Assembly (NCBI GenBank): GCA_002423025.1
Contig: DIUN01000048.1
Location: 189,489-217,043 of the forward strand
Source: Sphingomonadales bacterium UBA6157
GTDB lineage: Bacteria; Pseudomonadota; Alphaproteobacteria; Sphingomonadales; Sphingomonadaceae
DNA: 27,555 bases
Direction: 5' to 3'
Position 1 is the stretch's first letter. Each line of letters begins with the position of its first letter. The notes under the pieces were generated by a model, which did not search any database, was not told where the DNA came from, and saw nothing but the letters and a program-made list of their open reading frames with translations. Positions 1 through 8,515 of this stretch are shown in pieces. The translations under genes and the position numbers were made by a program.

Positions 1-355
1 AGGGGTGGATGTTGAGGCAGCGCCCTTGCCATTTGCTGACAAAACCATCCGAGAGCAGCCGCATATAGCCGGCAAGCGCGATGAACTCCACGCCGTGGCG
101 CTCCAGCTCGGCATCGATCCTTGCGTCGAATTCTGCCCTCTTCAGGCCTTTGTGTGGCAGGGTGAACGTCGGTATGCCCTCGGCCGCAGCCAGTGCCAGG
201 CCGGGTGCTTCGGGCACATTTGCTGCAACCAGCACGATCTCATACGGGCAATCGCTGGCTTGCGACGCATAGAGCAGCGCTGCCATGTTCGAGCCGCGTC
301 CCGAAATGAGCACACCGACGCGGGCACGGCGAGCGCCGGAGGCTTCAGCCATCAT
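1..355 (-). CDS. purN: Phosphoribosylglycinamide formyltransferase (PurN), 3'-truncated by window edge
   Basis: Transfers a formyl group from 10-formyl-THF to GAR, the third step of de novo purine synthesis, in the cytoplasm. Reading right to left from tandem ATGs at 355 and 352, 118 codons are open to the window edge. Visible are the N-terminal strand and phosphate loop VGVLISGRGSN (residues 13-23), HKGLKRAEFD (69-78), AGYMRLLS (95-102) and NIHP (115-118), which holds the catalytic Asn and His of the family. The catalytic Asp and the C-terminal part lie beyond the edge; family proteins are about 190-220 residues. The start overlaps the purM stop by 11 bases, so the pair is probably co-transcribed and translationally coupled. 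Family call is firm; which of the two ATGs is used is not decided. Confidence 0.93.
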   Translation of the reverse strand, partial: MMAEASGARRARVGVLISGRGSNMAALLYASQASDCPYEIVLVAANVPEAPGLALAAAEGIPTFTLPHKGLKRAEFDARIDAELERHGVEFIALAGYMRLLSDGFVSKWQGRCLNIHP

Positions 356-1433
356 GGCTTGCTGTCCAGGCCTCTGCCGAGCCCCAGCTGCCGGCGCTGC
401 CGGTGACGTCGCAGCCCTTGGTGCCGGTTTCGATCCGGCCGATCACAGCGGCTGTCTCCCCAGCCGCCACCAGCCCGGCGATGACAGCAGGCGCGTCGGC
501 GGCCGCCACCACTGCGACCATGCCGGTGCCGCAATTGAAGGTCCGCGCTAGTTCGCCCGCTGCGATGCCGCCCTGGGCGCGCAGCCAATCGAACAGCGGC
601 GGCAGTGTGGGCGCGCTGACGATGGCGCGGGCACCAGCCGGCAGAACACGCGGAATGTTTTCGAGGAAACCGCCGCCGGTGATATGGGCCAGCGCCTTGA
701 TCTGCCCGGCGCGGACCAGCGGCAGCAGTGGCTTCACATAAATGCGCGTGGGAGCAAGAAGCGCGTCGCCAAGGCTTGTCGCGGGCGCAAAGGGCGCCGG
801 GCCGGCAAGATCGGCTCCCACCAGCGCGAGCACGCGGCGGATGAGCGAATAGCCGTTGGAGTGCGCACCGGAGGAGCCGATGCCGATGAGCAGGTCGCCA
901 GCGGCAACGCCATCACCGGTCAACTGTTCGCCGCGTTCCACGGCGCCCACGGCAAAGCCGGCCAGGTCATAGTCACCGGCCGCATACATGCCGGGCATCT
1001 CGGCTGTCTCACCGCCGATGAGGGCGCAGCCGGCGATGCGGCAGCCCTCGGCAATGCCGGCCACCACGGCCGTGGCTGTGTCCAGTTCCAGCTTTCCGCT
1101 GGCAAAATAATCGAGAAAGAACAGCGGCTCGGCACCCTGGACGATGAGATCGTTGACGCACATGGCGACAAGATCGATGCCAACTGTATCGTGCTTGCCA
1201 GTGTCGATCGCGAGCTTGAGCTTGGTGCCCACGCCATCATTGGCCGCGACCAGCAGTGGATCCTTGTAGCCCGCAGCGCGCGGATCGAAGAAGCCGCCGA
1301 AGCCACCAAGTTCGGCATCAGCGCCCGGCCGCGCAGTGGCGCGGGCCAGCGGCGCTATGCGCTTGATGAGGGCATTGCCCGCGGCGATGGAAACGCCGGC
1401 ATCGGCATAGGTGAGGGGCTTGCGATCGGTCAT
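345..1433 (-). CDS. purM: Phosphoribosylformylglycinamidine cyclo-ligase (AIR synthetase, PurM)
   Basis: ATP-dependent closure of FGAM to AIR, step five of purine synthesis, cytoplasmic. The 362-residue protein starts MTDRKPLTYADAGVSI and has the AIRS-family segments GVGTKLKLAIDTGKHD and VGIDLVAMCVNDLIVQGAEP near the N-terminal third, GGETAEMPGMY in the middle, and HITGGGFLENIPRVLP towards the C-terminus. Length is normal for the family (about 345-370). An ATG at 1517 would add 28 residues, but the ATG at 1433 is preceded by AAGGGG about 7 bases upstream and matches the usual PurM N-terminus. It overlaps purN downstream by 11 bases and is divergent from the DUF2066 gene. Confidence 0.96.
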   Translation of the reverse strand: MTDRKPLTYADAGVSIAAGNALIKRIAPLARATARPGADAELGGFGGFFDPRAAGYKDPLLVAANDGVGTKLKLAIDTGKHDTVGIDLVAMCVNDLIVQGAEPLFFLDYFASGKLELDTATAVVAGIAEGCRIAGCALIGGETAEMPGMYAAGDYDLAGFAVGAVERGEQLTGDGVAAGDLLIGIGSSGAHSNGYSLIRRVLALVGADLAGPAPFAPATSLGDALLAPTRIYVKPLLPLVRAGQIKALAHITGGGFLENIPRVLPAGARAIVSAPTLPPLFDWLRAQGGIAAGELARTFNCGTGMVAVVAAADAPAVIAGLVAAGETAAVIGRIETGTKGCDVTGSAGSWGSAEAWTASHDG

Positions 1434-1482
1434 GTCGCACCCCTTACCGCGCGGGCGGCGACAGGCCAACATCAACACGGCA

Positions 1483-1510
1483 AGAATATCGCGCATCGCA
1501 TCCGCATCAA
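1483..1510 (-). promoter_or_regulatory. Candidate sigma-70 promoter for purM-purN
   Basis: Reading the minus strand, TTGATG (1510-1505) and TATTCT (1488-1483) are separated by 16 bases. Transcription would begin near 1476, leaving a leader of about 43 bases before the purM ATG. Each hexamer matches the consensus at four of six positions. This is a by-eye match and inference only. It lies in the 118-base divergent gap; no purine riboswitch or clear repressor palindrome was seen there. Confidence 0.3.
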
Positions 1511-1551
1511 TCGGCACTTGGCAAGCGCCGGGCCGCCGCTAGAAGCAATGT

Positions 1552-2877
1552 GTGCCAATGCTTGCCCGCCTGTTCCTGTTGCTTGCCTTGCTGGCGCCCG
1601 CCTTGCCGGCAGAGATGGCGCGCGCCCAGCCTGCGCCCGCTGCTCCGGCCAAGGCCGCCGGCGGACTCGGCAGCGCCTATGCCGTAGGCGGCATTGACGT
1701 GGATGTGACTGCGGCCAACCCGCAAGCCGCGCGGCTCGCGGCCTATCGCATTGCCCAGCGCAAGGCTTGGCCCCTGCTCTGGGCGCGGCTCACCGGCAAC
1801 CCGCCCGCGCAGGCGCCGAAGCTGTCCGATGGAGCGCTCGATGGCATGGTTTCGGGCATCGAGAGCCAGGGCGAACGCTTCTCGATTACGCGCTACATCG
1901 CGCGTCTCGCCGTAATCTTCGATCGATCGCGTGCCGCAGCGTATTTTGGCGGCATGAGTGGCGGCACGCTGCAATCCCCGCCGATGCTGCTGATGCCGGT
2001 GTACAGTGATGGCGGCGTGCGGGTGCTTTACCAACAGAAGACACCCTGGGCCGCCGCCTGGCAGCGCTATCGCGAGAACGTCACACCCATTGATTATGTC
2101 ATCGCTCCAGGCACTGCGGCAGACAATCTGCTGCTCACCGCCTGGCAGGTGAACCGGCCTGACCGCCAAAGTTGGCGCAACATCCTCAATCGCTTCGATA
2201 CCGTCGATGTGCTCACTGCCGAGGCGCGGTTGACGCGCGCCTATCCTGGCGGGCCGGTGCGCGGGCTGTTCATTGTCCGCCACGGCCCCGATGCGGCGGA
2301 ACTGGGTCGCTTCAGCCTGATGGCGCGCAGCGAGGAAGGGCTGAACACCATGCTCGATGCCGCTGTGCTGCGGATTGATGGGATTTACGCTGAAGCGCTG
2401 CGCTCTGGCCGCTTGCAAAGCGAAGCCGGGCTGGCGATGGACCTTGAGCCAATCATTGCCCCGGCGCCGTTCATTGGTGTCCCCGAGGTTGTGGCGCCCG
2501 TGGCTGTGCCTGTTCCTGTTCCTGCAGTTCCGGTGGCGGGCGCGCCGGTTCCGGAGCCGGGCGCCGCCCCGGCTGCATCTGCTGCGGCGGAAGCCGCGGC
2601 GAGTGTCGAGGTAGCACTGGCGACTCCTGACGCTGCAAGTGTGCGGGCCGCCGAAACGGCGCTGCGCGGTACGGCAGGGGTGGCGGGCATTACGACCACA
2701 AGCCTGTCATTGGGCGGAACGTCGCGGATTCTGATCAGCTATCGGGGCGGGCTGGAAGCGTTGCGTGCGTCGCTCGATGCGCGCGGCTTCCGACTGGTGA
2801 GCGAGGGCGGAACGACCGTGCTACGCCGCCGCCGCGAGGGCGATCCGCCGCTGACGACAGCGAAGCCGGCCCCGTGA
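1552..2877 (+). CDS. DUF2066-domain exported protein with a C-terminal ferredoxin-like segment
   Basis: Function unknown. The N-terminus (LARLFLLLALLAPALPAEMARA) is a typical Sec signal peptide, so the product is likely periplasmic. Residues about 45-290 resemble the DUF2066 family found beside purM and AI-2E genes in proteobacteria (AYRIAQRKAWPLLWARLTG; PVYSDGGVRVLYQQ; W at TPWAAAWQRYR). A Pro/Val/Ala linker (about 305-350) follows. A final stretch of about 70 residues (VEVALATPDAASVRAAETAL ... LISYRGGLEALRASLDARGF) has the alternating strand/helix look of a heavy-metal-associated fold but no CxxC. The listed start is GTG at 1552; ATG at 1558 would remove only two residues. The stop overlaps the next gene's GTG in GTGA, indicating coupled translation. 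Confidence 0.8.
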   Translation: MPMLARLFLLLALLAPALPAEMARAQPAPAAPAKAAGGLGSAYAVGGIDVDVTAANPQAARLAAYRIAQRKAWPLLWARLTGNPPAQAPKLSDGALDGMVSGIESQGERFSITRYIARLAVIFDRSRAAAYFGGMSGGTLQSPPMLLMPVYSDGGVRVLYQQKTPWAAAWQRYRENVTPIDYVIAPGTAADNLLLTAWQVNRPDRQSWRNILNRFDTVDVLTAEARLTRAYPGGPVRGLFIVRHGPDAAELGRFSLMARSEEGLNTMLDAAVLRIDGIYAEALRSGRLQSEAGLAMDLEPIIAPAPFIGVPEVVAPVAVPVPVPAVPVAGAPVPEPGAAPAASAAAEAAASVEVALATPDAASVRAAETALRGTAGVAGITTTSLSLGGTSRILISYRGGLEALRASLDARGFRLVSEGGTTVLRRRREGDPPLTTAKPAP

Positions 2878-4043
2878 GCGAAGCGACCAAGCCTGCGCCG
2901 AGGGCCAAGGCCGAGCCTAAGGCGAAAGCTGCGCCAATTCCTGTGGCGCGCGCGCCGGAGCCGCCGCTCAAGGGCCTGAGCATCGCTGACCGCCTGAGCT
3001 TTCCGCGCATCCACTGGGGCTGGCTGCTGCTCATTTTCGGTTTCGCGGCCTTGTTCTGGGCGTCTCGCGCCGTCATCGGGCCATTCATCGCCGGCTTCAT
3101 CGTGGCGTATCTGCTTGATCCACCGGCCACCCGGCTGGAAAAGCTGGGATGGCCGCGCTGGCTGGCGTCCTTCTCGGTGTTGACTGTGTTCGTGCTGGCG
3201 CTGGTCGGCATATTGCTTGCCAGCGAGCCGATAATCGAATCGCAGGTTGTGCAGTTGATCGAGCGCTTGCCGACGCTCATTGACAGTGCGCAGCCGCTGA
3301 TCGATCGCATCGTCCGCCAAACGCAAGGCTCTGCCGATGCCAAGGCAGTGATCGCCAATATCGGCAGCAGAGTGGCGGGCTGGGCGACGGATTCGCTTGG
3401 CAGCATAGTGGCGGGAAGCCTCGCCTTTGTGAATGTGATTACCTTCGTGGTCATCACGCCGGTGGTGGCGTTCTATCTGCTGCGGGATTGGAGCGGCATT
3501 GTTGCACACCTCGACAGCTGGTGGCCGCGCCAGCAGGTGGCGACCATCCGCGGCCTGCTCGGGGAATCGGACAAGGCGCTCTCGGGCTTTGTGCGGGGGC
3601 AATCGCTGGTCTGCATGATCCTCGCGGTATTTTATGCCATCGGCTGGAGCCTTGTCGGTCTGGATTATGCCATCGTGCTGGGCATCCTTGCCGGGGTGTT
3701 CGGCTTTGTACCGTTCATCGGCGTGCTTGTAGCTGTTGGCCTCAGTTTGCTGATCGCGCTTGGCCAGTTCGGGCTGGATCCGTTGCAGCTCGGGTTGGTG
3801 GTTGGCGTGTTCGTGGTTGGCCAGATGCTGGAAGGCTCGGTGCTGACGCCCAATCTCATCGGCAATCGCATTGGCTTGCACCCTGTTTGGGTGCTGTTCT
3901 CGGTATTTGCCGGTGGGCAAGTGGCCGGCATTGTCGGTGTCTTCCTCGCCGTGCCGGTCGCGGCTGTGCTCGGCGTGGTGGTGCGCTCAGCACTGGCGCA
4001 TTATCGGCAGAGCCATTTTTACGATCCCATGCCGCCGGCATGA
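2874..4043 (+). CDS. AI-2E family (PerM-like) transporter
   Basis: Polytopic inner-membrane protein of the AI-2E/PerM family; substrates vary and cannot be assigned from sequence. The first 35-40 residues are a basic Pro/Ala/Lys-rich cytoplasmic tail. Hydrophobic segments follow at WGWLLLIFGFAALFW and PFIAGFIVAYLLDP (the family's conserved LxP region), then FSVLTVFVLALVGILL. A long amphipathic region comes next, then FVNVITFVVITPVVAFYLL and the C-terminal bundle (MILAVFYAIGWSLVGL, LGILAGVFGFVPFIGVLVAV, VVGVFVVGQMLEGSVLTPNL), with family motif GLHPVWVLFSVFAGG near the end. The 389 residues are normal. The GTG start shares GTGA with the upstream stop, and its TGA shares ATGA with hdaA, so this is the middle gene of a coupled trio. 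Confidence 0.9.
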   Translation: MSEATKPAPRAKAEPKAKAAPIPVARAPEPPLKGLSIADRLSFPRIHWGWLLLIFGFAALFWASRAVIGPFIAGFIVAYLLDPPATRLEKLGWPRWLASFSVLTVFVLALVGILLASEPIIESQVVQLIERLPTLIDSAQPLIDRIVRQTQGSADAKAVIANIGSRVAGWATDSLGSIVAGSLAFVNVITFVVITPVVAFYLLRDWSGIVAHLDSWWPRQQVATIRGLLGESDKALSGFVRGQSLVCMILAVFYAIGWSLVGLDYAIVLGILAGVFGFVPFIGVLVAVGLSLLIALGQFGLDPLQLGLVVGVFVVGQMLEGSVLTPNLIGNRIGLHPVWVLFSVFAGGQVAGIVGVFLAVPVAAVLGVVVRSALAHYRQSHFYDPMPPA

Positions 4044-4654
4044 CGGGGTTGGAGCAGCCGGCGCTGCCGCTGGCCTATGCCCCGCGGCTTGGTGAGGCTG
4101 ATTTTTTTGTTTCAGAAGCGAATCGCGATGCGGTGGAATGGCTGGCGCGGCCGCCGCTCTGGCCGATGCCGCGCTGCCTTCTGCTCGGGCCAGCGGCCTC
4201 GGGGAAGACACACCTGGCCGGGCTGTTCGAGGCGCGCAGCGGTGGCCTGGTTATCGATGATGCCGATGTGCTGGAAGATGGCGAGCCGCTCTTCCATGCC
4301 TGGAACGCCGCCTCGGCCACCCGGCCGCTGCTGCTCACGGCGCGGCGGTTGCCCCGGCATTGGGTGCATCGCCTGCCAGATCTGGCCTCGCGGCTCGCCG
4401 CCACTCCCCAGGTGCAACTGGCAGATCCGGACGATGCGCTGGTGGAGGCCGTGCTTGCCAAGCGCTTTGCCGACAGGGGCCTGAAGGTGGGGCCAGAGGT
4501 GCTCGCATGGCTGGCGCTGCGCATCGAGCGGAGCTTTGCAGCGGCCGCGGATGTGGTGGCGCGGCTTGATGCCATGGCGCTGGCCGAGCGTCGTGACATC
4601 ACCGTGCCGCTGGCGCGCGAGCTTCTCGAAGCGCAGCTGCAACTGGGGTTGTGA
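4040..4654 (+). CDS. hdaA: HdaA, DnaA-related AAA+ regulator of replication initiation
   Basis: Hda/HdaA proteins, bound to the DNA-loaded beta clamp, stimulate hydrolysis of DnaA-ATP and so prevent re-initiation. The 204-residue product has the clamp-binding motif QPALPL near the N-terminus (residues 6-11). It also has Walker A GPAASGKT (50-57), Walker B GLVIDDAD (69-76), sensor-1-like LLLTARR (97-103), a box VII region LASRLAAT with the putative arginine finger (R118), and a sensor II helix IERSFAAAADVVARLDAMAL. There is no DnaA DNA-binding domain IV, which separates it from DnaA. The ATG overlaps the permease stop (ATGA), implying translational coupling. ppk1 follows after 49 bases. The call is well supported by motifs and by its usual location beside an AI-2E gene and ppk in alphaproteobacteria. 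Confidence 0.9.
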   Translation: MTGLEQPALPLAYAPRLGEADFFVSEANRDAVEWLARPPLWPMPRCLLLGPAASGKTHLAGLFEARSGGLVIDDADVLEDGEPLFHAWNAASATRPLLLTARRLPRHWVHRLPDLASRLAATPQVQLADPDDALVEAVLAKRFADRGLKVGPEVLAWLALRIERSFAAAADVVARLDAMALAERRDITVPLARELLEAQLQLGL

Positions 4655-4703
4655 CGCTGCCGCGGTCATCGACCTGACACATTTGCTCGGCTAAGCTGTT
4701 CTT

Positions 4704-6902
4704 ATGCCCAGCCCGCAACGCCTCAAGCCCGCGCCCCTCCACTCCGAGGCCGAGCGCTATTTCAACCGCGAAATCTCTTGGCTGGCGTTCAATGATCGCG
4801 TGCTGGAAGAGGCGAGCAACCGCGCCCATCCGCTGCTGGAACGGCTTCGCTTTCTCTCGATATCGGGCAACAACCTTGATGAATTCTATATGGTGCGCGT
4901 CGCTGGCCTGCGCGGCCAGGTGCGCGCCGGTATCGAGACGCTCAGCCCGGAGGGGATGACTCCAGCACAGCAGCTGGCCGCAATTGCCGACAGGGCTGAT
5001 GCGCTGATGGAGGCCCAGCAGGCCGTATGGGGCAATCTGGTGAAGGCGCTGGCCCGGGCGGACTTTCATGTCATCACTGCCGAGCGGCTCACCGGGCCGG
5101 AGCGGGACTGGCTGGAGCGGCATTTTCTCGATCAGATCTTTCCGGTGCTGACGCCGCAGGCTATCGACCCGGCGCACCCGTTTCCGTTCATTCCCAACAA
5201 GGGCTTCAGCCTCATCCTTGAGCTGCGCCGCCAATCCGATGACGAGTTGCTGCGGGCGCTGCTGATGCTGCCCTCGATGCTGCCGCGGTTCATTCGGCTG
5301 CCGGGGCCGGTGATCCGCTACATCAGCCTTGAGAATACCATTCGGGCGTTCTTCAGCCAGCTTTTCCCCGGTTATGACCTGATCGGGGATGGTGCCTTTC
5401 GCGTCATTCGCGATTCCGACATCGAGGTGGAGGAAGAGGCTGAGGATCTGGTTCGTTTTTACCAGACGGCGCTGAAGCGACGCCGGCGCGGCGAGGTGAT
5501 TCGCCTGAAGATAGAGGCCAATACGCCGACGGACCTGTATCGGCTGGTGCAGCTGGCGCTGGGCGTGGGTGAGCGGGACACGACCAGTGTGGAGGGTGTA
5601 CTCGGCATCGGCGACCTGGCGCTGCTGGTGGAGGAGGACCGCCCGGACCTGAAGTTCGAGCCATACTCGCCGCGTTTTCCGGAGCGTATCCGCGAGCACG
5701 GCGGGGATTGCTTTGCCGCCATCCGCGCCAAGGATCTGGTCGTTCACCACCCCTATGAAAGCTTTGAGGTGGTGCTGGCTTTCCTGAAGCAGGCAGCGGC
5801 GGACCCGGATGTTATCGCCATCAAGCAGACGCTGTATCGCGCCGGCAAGAATTCACCGATCGTGCGCGCGCTGATCGATGCCGCAGAGGCGGGAAAGAGC
5901 GTGACCGCGGTCGTGGAGCTCAAGGCGCGATTTGACGAGGAGCAGAACCTCGTCTGGGCAGCAGCGCTCGAGCGGGCCGGTGTGCAGGTGGTTTATGGTT
6001 TTGTGGAGTGGAAGACCCACGCCAAGCTCTCGATGGTGGTACGCCGCGAGGGGCGGGACATCCGCACCTATGTGCACTTCGGTACGGGCAATTATCACCC
6101 GGTGACCGCGCGCATCTATACCGATCTGTCGTTCTTCACCGCCGATCCACTGCTGGCGCGGGATGCGGCGCAGGTGCTCAACTACATCACTGGTTACGTC
6201 CAGCCGACCAAGCTGGAAAAGATCGGCATGGCCCCGCTGACGATGCGAGCGATGCTCTATGGGTTGATCGACGCCGAGATTGCCAATGCTCGCGCCGGCA
6301 AGCCGGCCGAGATCTGGGTGAAGCTGAACAGCCTTGTCGATACCGGCATCATCGACAAGCTCTATGAGGCGAGCGGTGCGGGCGTGCAGATCGAGCTGAT
6401 CATCCGCGGCATCTGCTGCCTGCGGCCGGGGGTGCCGGGCCTGTCCGAGAATATCCATGTTCGCTCGATTGTCGGGCGTTTCCTTGAGCATAGCCGGATC
6501 TTTGCCTGTGGAAACGGCCATGAATTGCCATCACCGCAAGCCAAGCTGTTCATTTCCTCGGCGGACTGGATGCCGCGTAACCTCGATCGCCGGGTGGAAG
6601 TGATGGTTCCGATCGAGAACCCGACGGTGCACGCGCAGGTGCTCGACCAGGTGATGGTGGCGAACCTCAAGGATACAGAGCAAAGCTGGGTGCTGCGTGC
6701 CGATGGCAGTTACAAGCGACTGAAGAGCGCGCGGAGCAATTCCAGTGAGCCACCGTTCAATCTTCATCGTTATTTCATGACCAATCCGTCGCTCTCCGGG
6801 CGCGGCGCGGCGCTGAAAGGGAGCGGCGGCGTACCCCGCCTGGTGCTGGATGATGAGGATGAGCGCGACGATCCGGCCGAGATAGCGGAAGGGCAGGGCT
6901 AA
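4704..6902 (+). CDS. ppk1: Polyphosphate kinase 1
   Basis: Reversibly polymerises the gamma phosphate of ATP into inorganic polyphosphate. The 732-residue length is normal. The N-terminal domain starts YFNREISWLAFNDRVLEEA (family-wide N-terminal motif), followed by LSISGNNLDEFYMVRVAGL. The two phospholipase-D-like catalytic domains carry WKTHAKLSMVVRRE (H439, equivalent to the autophosphorylated His) and FLEHSRIFAC (H596, second catalytic His). FGTGNYHPVTARIYTDLSFF and ISSADWMPRNLDRRVEVMVP are also present. A start at 4704 gives the expected N-terminus, but no good Shine-Dalgarno precedes it. ppx follows on the same strand 80 bases downstream, the classic ppk-ppx order. The C-terminal acidic tail (DDEDERDDPAEIAEGQG) is variable in the family. 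Confidence 0.97.
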   Translation: MPSPQRLKPAPLHSEAERYFNREISWLAFNDRVLEEASNRAHPLLERLRFLSISGNNLDEFYMVRVAGLRGQVRAGIETLSPEGMTPAQQLAAIADRADALMEAQQAVWGNLVKALARADFHVITAERLTGPERDWLERHFLDQIFPVLTPQAIDPAHPFPFIPNKGFSLILELRRQSDDELLRALLMLPSMLPRFIRLPGPVIRYISLENTIRAFFSQLFPGYDLIGDGAFRVIRDSDIEVEEEAEDLVRFYQTALKRRRRGEVIRLKIEANTPTDLYRLVQLALGVGERDTTSVEGVLGIGDLALLVEEDRPDLKFEPYSPRFPERIREHGGDCFAAIRAKDLVVHHPYESFEVVLAFLKQAAADPDVIAIKQTLYRAGKNSPIVRALIDAAEAGKSVTAVVELKARFDEEQNLVWAAALERAGVQVVYGFVEWKTHAKLSMVVRREGRDIRTYVHFGTGNYHPVTARIYTDLSFFTADPLLARDAAQVLNYITGYVQPTKLEKIGMAPLTMRAMLYGLIDAEIANARAGKPAEIWVKLNSLVDTGIIDKLYEASGAGVQIELIIRGICCLRPGVPGLSENIHVRSIVGRFLEHSRIFACGNGHELPSPQAKLFISSADWMPRNLDRRVEVMVPIENPTVHAQVLDQVMVANLKDTEQSWVLRADGSYKRLKSARSNSSEPPFNLHRYFMTNPSLSGRGAALKGSGGVPRLVLDDEDERDDPAEIAEGQG

Positions 6903-6913
6903 TCTTGGCTTTG

Positions 6914-6927
6914 CGCTGGCGCCAGCG
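6914..6927. repeat. 14-bp perfect palindrome in the ppk1-ppx gap
   Basis: CGCTGGC/GCCAGCG is fully self-complementary and begins 12 bases after the ppk1 stop. Short outer arms (GGCT at 6907-6910, AGCC at 6936-6939) could extend the fold. There is no T-run, so it is not a clear intrinsic terminator. It could be an mRNA end-stabiliser, an attenuating hairpin between ppk1 and ppx, or chance in GC-rich DNA. Confidence 0.35.
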
Positions 6928-6982
6928 TGGGGCATAGCCGATTTCAGGACGATCGCGTGGAACTTGAGGCTCGGGAGTAGTC

Positions 6983-8509
6983 GTGGCCAGCGTCTATCAA
7001 CTTCAACAACGCGGACTGAATCCCGGGCTGGAAACCGCCTCCACCGGGCTGATCGGCATTATCGATATCGGCTCGAACTCCGTACGACTGGTTGTCTATC
7101 AGGGCCTGAGCCGGATCCCAGCGACCCTGTTCAATGAAAAGGTCATGGCCGGGCTCGGGCGTGGGCTGGCAGCCAATGGCCGTCTGGGCAGGGGCGCCAT
7201 GGACAGCGCCGTGGCAGCGTTGGCGCGATTCTCGGCGTTGGCTGTGGCCATGCGGGTGGAAACGCTGCGGACGGTCGCCACAGCCGCTGTTCGGGAGGCC
7301 GAGAATTCTGCCGAGTTTATCGCCCGCGTCGAGCGGGAGTGCGGTCTGCGGATCGAGACGATCAGCGGCGAGGCAGAGGCCCGCGGCGCGGCGCTGGGTG
7401 TCATTGCCGGCATTCCGGATGCCGATGGCGTGGTGGGGGACCTTGGCGGCGGTTCGCTCGAGTTGATCCGTGTGGCGGGCGGCGAGGCGCATGAGCGGAT
7501 CTCGCTGCCTATTGGCTCGCTGCGGCTCGATGCAGCGCGCAAGCGCGGCAACCGTGCCCTGGCGCCGTTCATCAAGAAGGCGCTCGACAAGGTGACTTGG
7601 GCTGCCAGCGGCAAGGGGCGGCCATTCTACATGGTGGGCGGCTCGTGGCGCGCGCTGGCGCAGGTACACATCCACCAGACCGAGCATCCGCTGCCTATTG
7701 TCCATCAGTATGAGATGGCGGCCACTGCGCCGGCCTCGCTGGTGCGCAGCCTAAGCCAGATCGACATGGCTTCGCTAAAGGCAGTGCCGAACATTTCCAC
7801 TTCCCGCCTACCCTCGTTGCCAGGCGCTGCCATGCTATTGGCTGCTACGGTCAAGCGCCTTGGCAGTTCATCGGTCATCGCCTCGGGTTTCGGCCTGCGC
7901 GAGGGCTTGCTCTTCGGCCAGTTGGGCCCCGAGCAGCAGGCGCTCGATCCACTCGTGATCGCCGCGCGTGCCGAGGGCGCCCGGCAAGGTCGTTTCCCCG
8001 AGCATGGGGACATGCTTTTCGCCTGGATGTCTGGCGTGTTCGGCGATGACGAAACGGCAGCGATGCGCCGGCTGCGGCTTGCGGCCTGTCTGCTCTCCGA
8101 TATTGCTTGGCGTGCACACCCGGATTTCCGTCCGGAGCGCGGTGTCGATACGGCGCTGCATGGCAATTGGGTGGCTGTCACCGCCGCCGAGCGGGCGGCA
8201 CTTGCGCAGGCGCTGCACTACTGCTTCGGCGGCCGCGGCGATGCCCCGGTGCTGGCCATGCTCGCCCGTCTGGCGTCACCGGCGATGCTGGCGCAGGCTC
8301 GAGCCTGGGGCCTTGCGCTTCGACTGGGCCAGCGGCTGACCGGCGGCACCGCAGAGGCGCTGGCGGCGAGCCGGCTGGCGCGCGAAGGCAATGCCGTGGC
8401 GCTGCACATAGGACCAGGCCACGCTTTGCTGATTGGAGATGCCGTGCAGCGGCGATTGAAGCTGCTCGGCAATGCGCTGGGGCTTGAGCCCAGGGTTGTG
8501 TTGGACTGA
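6983..8509 (+). CDS. ppx: Exopolyphosphatase (Ppx/GppA family)
   Basis: Hydrolyses terminal phosphates of polyphosphate and, in some family members, converts pppGpp to ppGpp. The product is 508 residues, close to the enterobacterial enzyme. It shows the ASKHA-fold phosphate loops IGIIDIGSNSVRL (residues 24-36) and VGDLGGGSLELI (about 151-162). The family motifs VRTV-type TLRTVATAAVREAEN, SGEAEARGAALGV and LPIGSLRL are also present, and a C-terminal HD-like helical region (about 325-500) completes the long Ppx architecture. It starts with GTG, preceded by GGGAG at 5 bases. The neighbour upstream is ppk1; downstream rnd converges with only 6 bases between the stops. Ppx and GppA activities cannot be told apart by eye. 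Confidence 0.94.
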   Translation: MASVYQLQQRGLNPGLETASTGLIGIIDIGSNSVRLVVYQGLSRIPATLFNEKVMAGLGRGLAANGRLGRGAMDSAVAALARFSALAVAMRVETLRTVATAAVREAENSAEFIARVERECGLRIETISGEAEARGAALGVIAGIPDADGVVGDLGGGSLELIRVAGGEAHERISLPIGSLRLDAARKRGNRALAPFIKKALDKVTWAASGKGRPFYMVGGSWRALAQVHIHQTEHPLPIVHQYEMAATAPASLVRSLSQIDMASLKAVPNISTSRLPSLPGAAMLLAATVKRLGSSSVIASGFGLREGLLFGQLGPEQQALDPLVIAARAEGARQGRFPEHGDMLFAWMSGVFGDDETAAMRRLRLAACLLSDIAWRAHPDFRPERGVDTALHGNWVAVTAAERAALAQALHYCFGGRGDAPVLAMLARLASPAMLAQARAWGLALRLGQRLTGGTAEALAASRLAREGNAVALHIGPGHALLIGDAVQRRLKLLGNALGLEPRVVLD

Positions 8510-8515
8510 AGCGCC

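Noticed and set aside
1434..1517. N-terminal extension of purM to the ATG at 1517
   Set aside because: The ATG at 1433 has a good ribosome-binding site and family-like N-terminus, and the extension covers the likely promoter.
684..1697. Plus-strand 337-codon frame opposite purM
   Set aside because: Antisense to purM and runs into the DUF2066 start in another frame.
2739..3920. Minus-strand 393-codon frame opposite the DUF2066 and AI-2E genes
   Set aside because: Shadow frame crossing two real genes; no family resemblance.
4599..5750. Minus-strand 383-codon frame opposite ppk1
   Set aside because: Shadow of ppk1 with no domain and no sensible start region.
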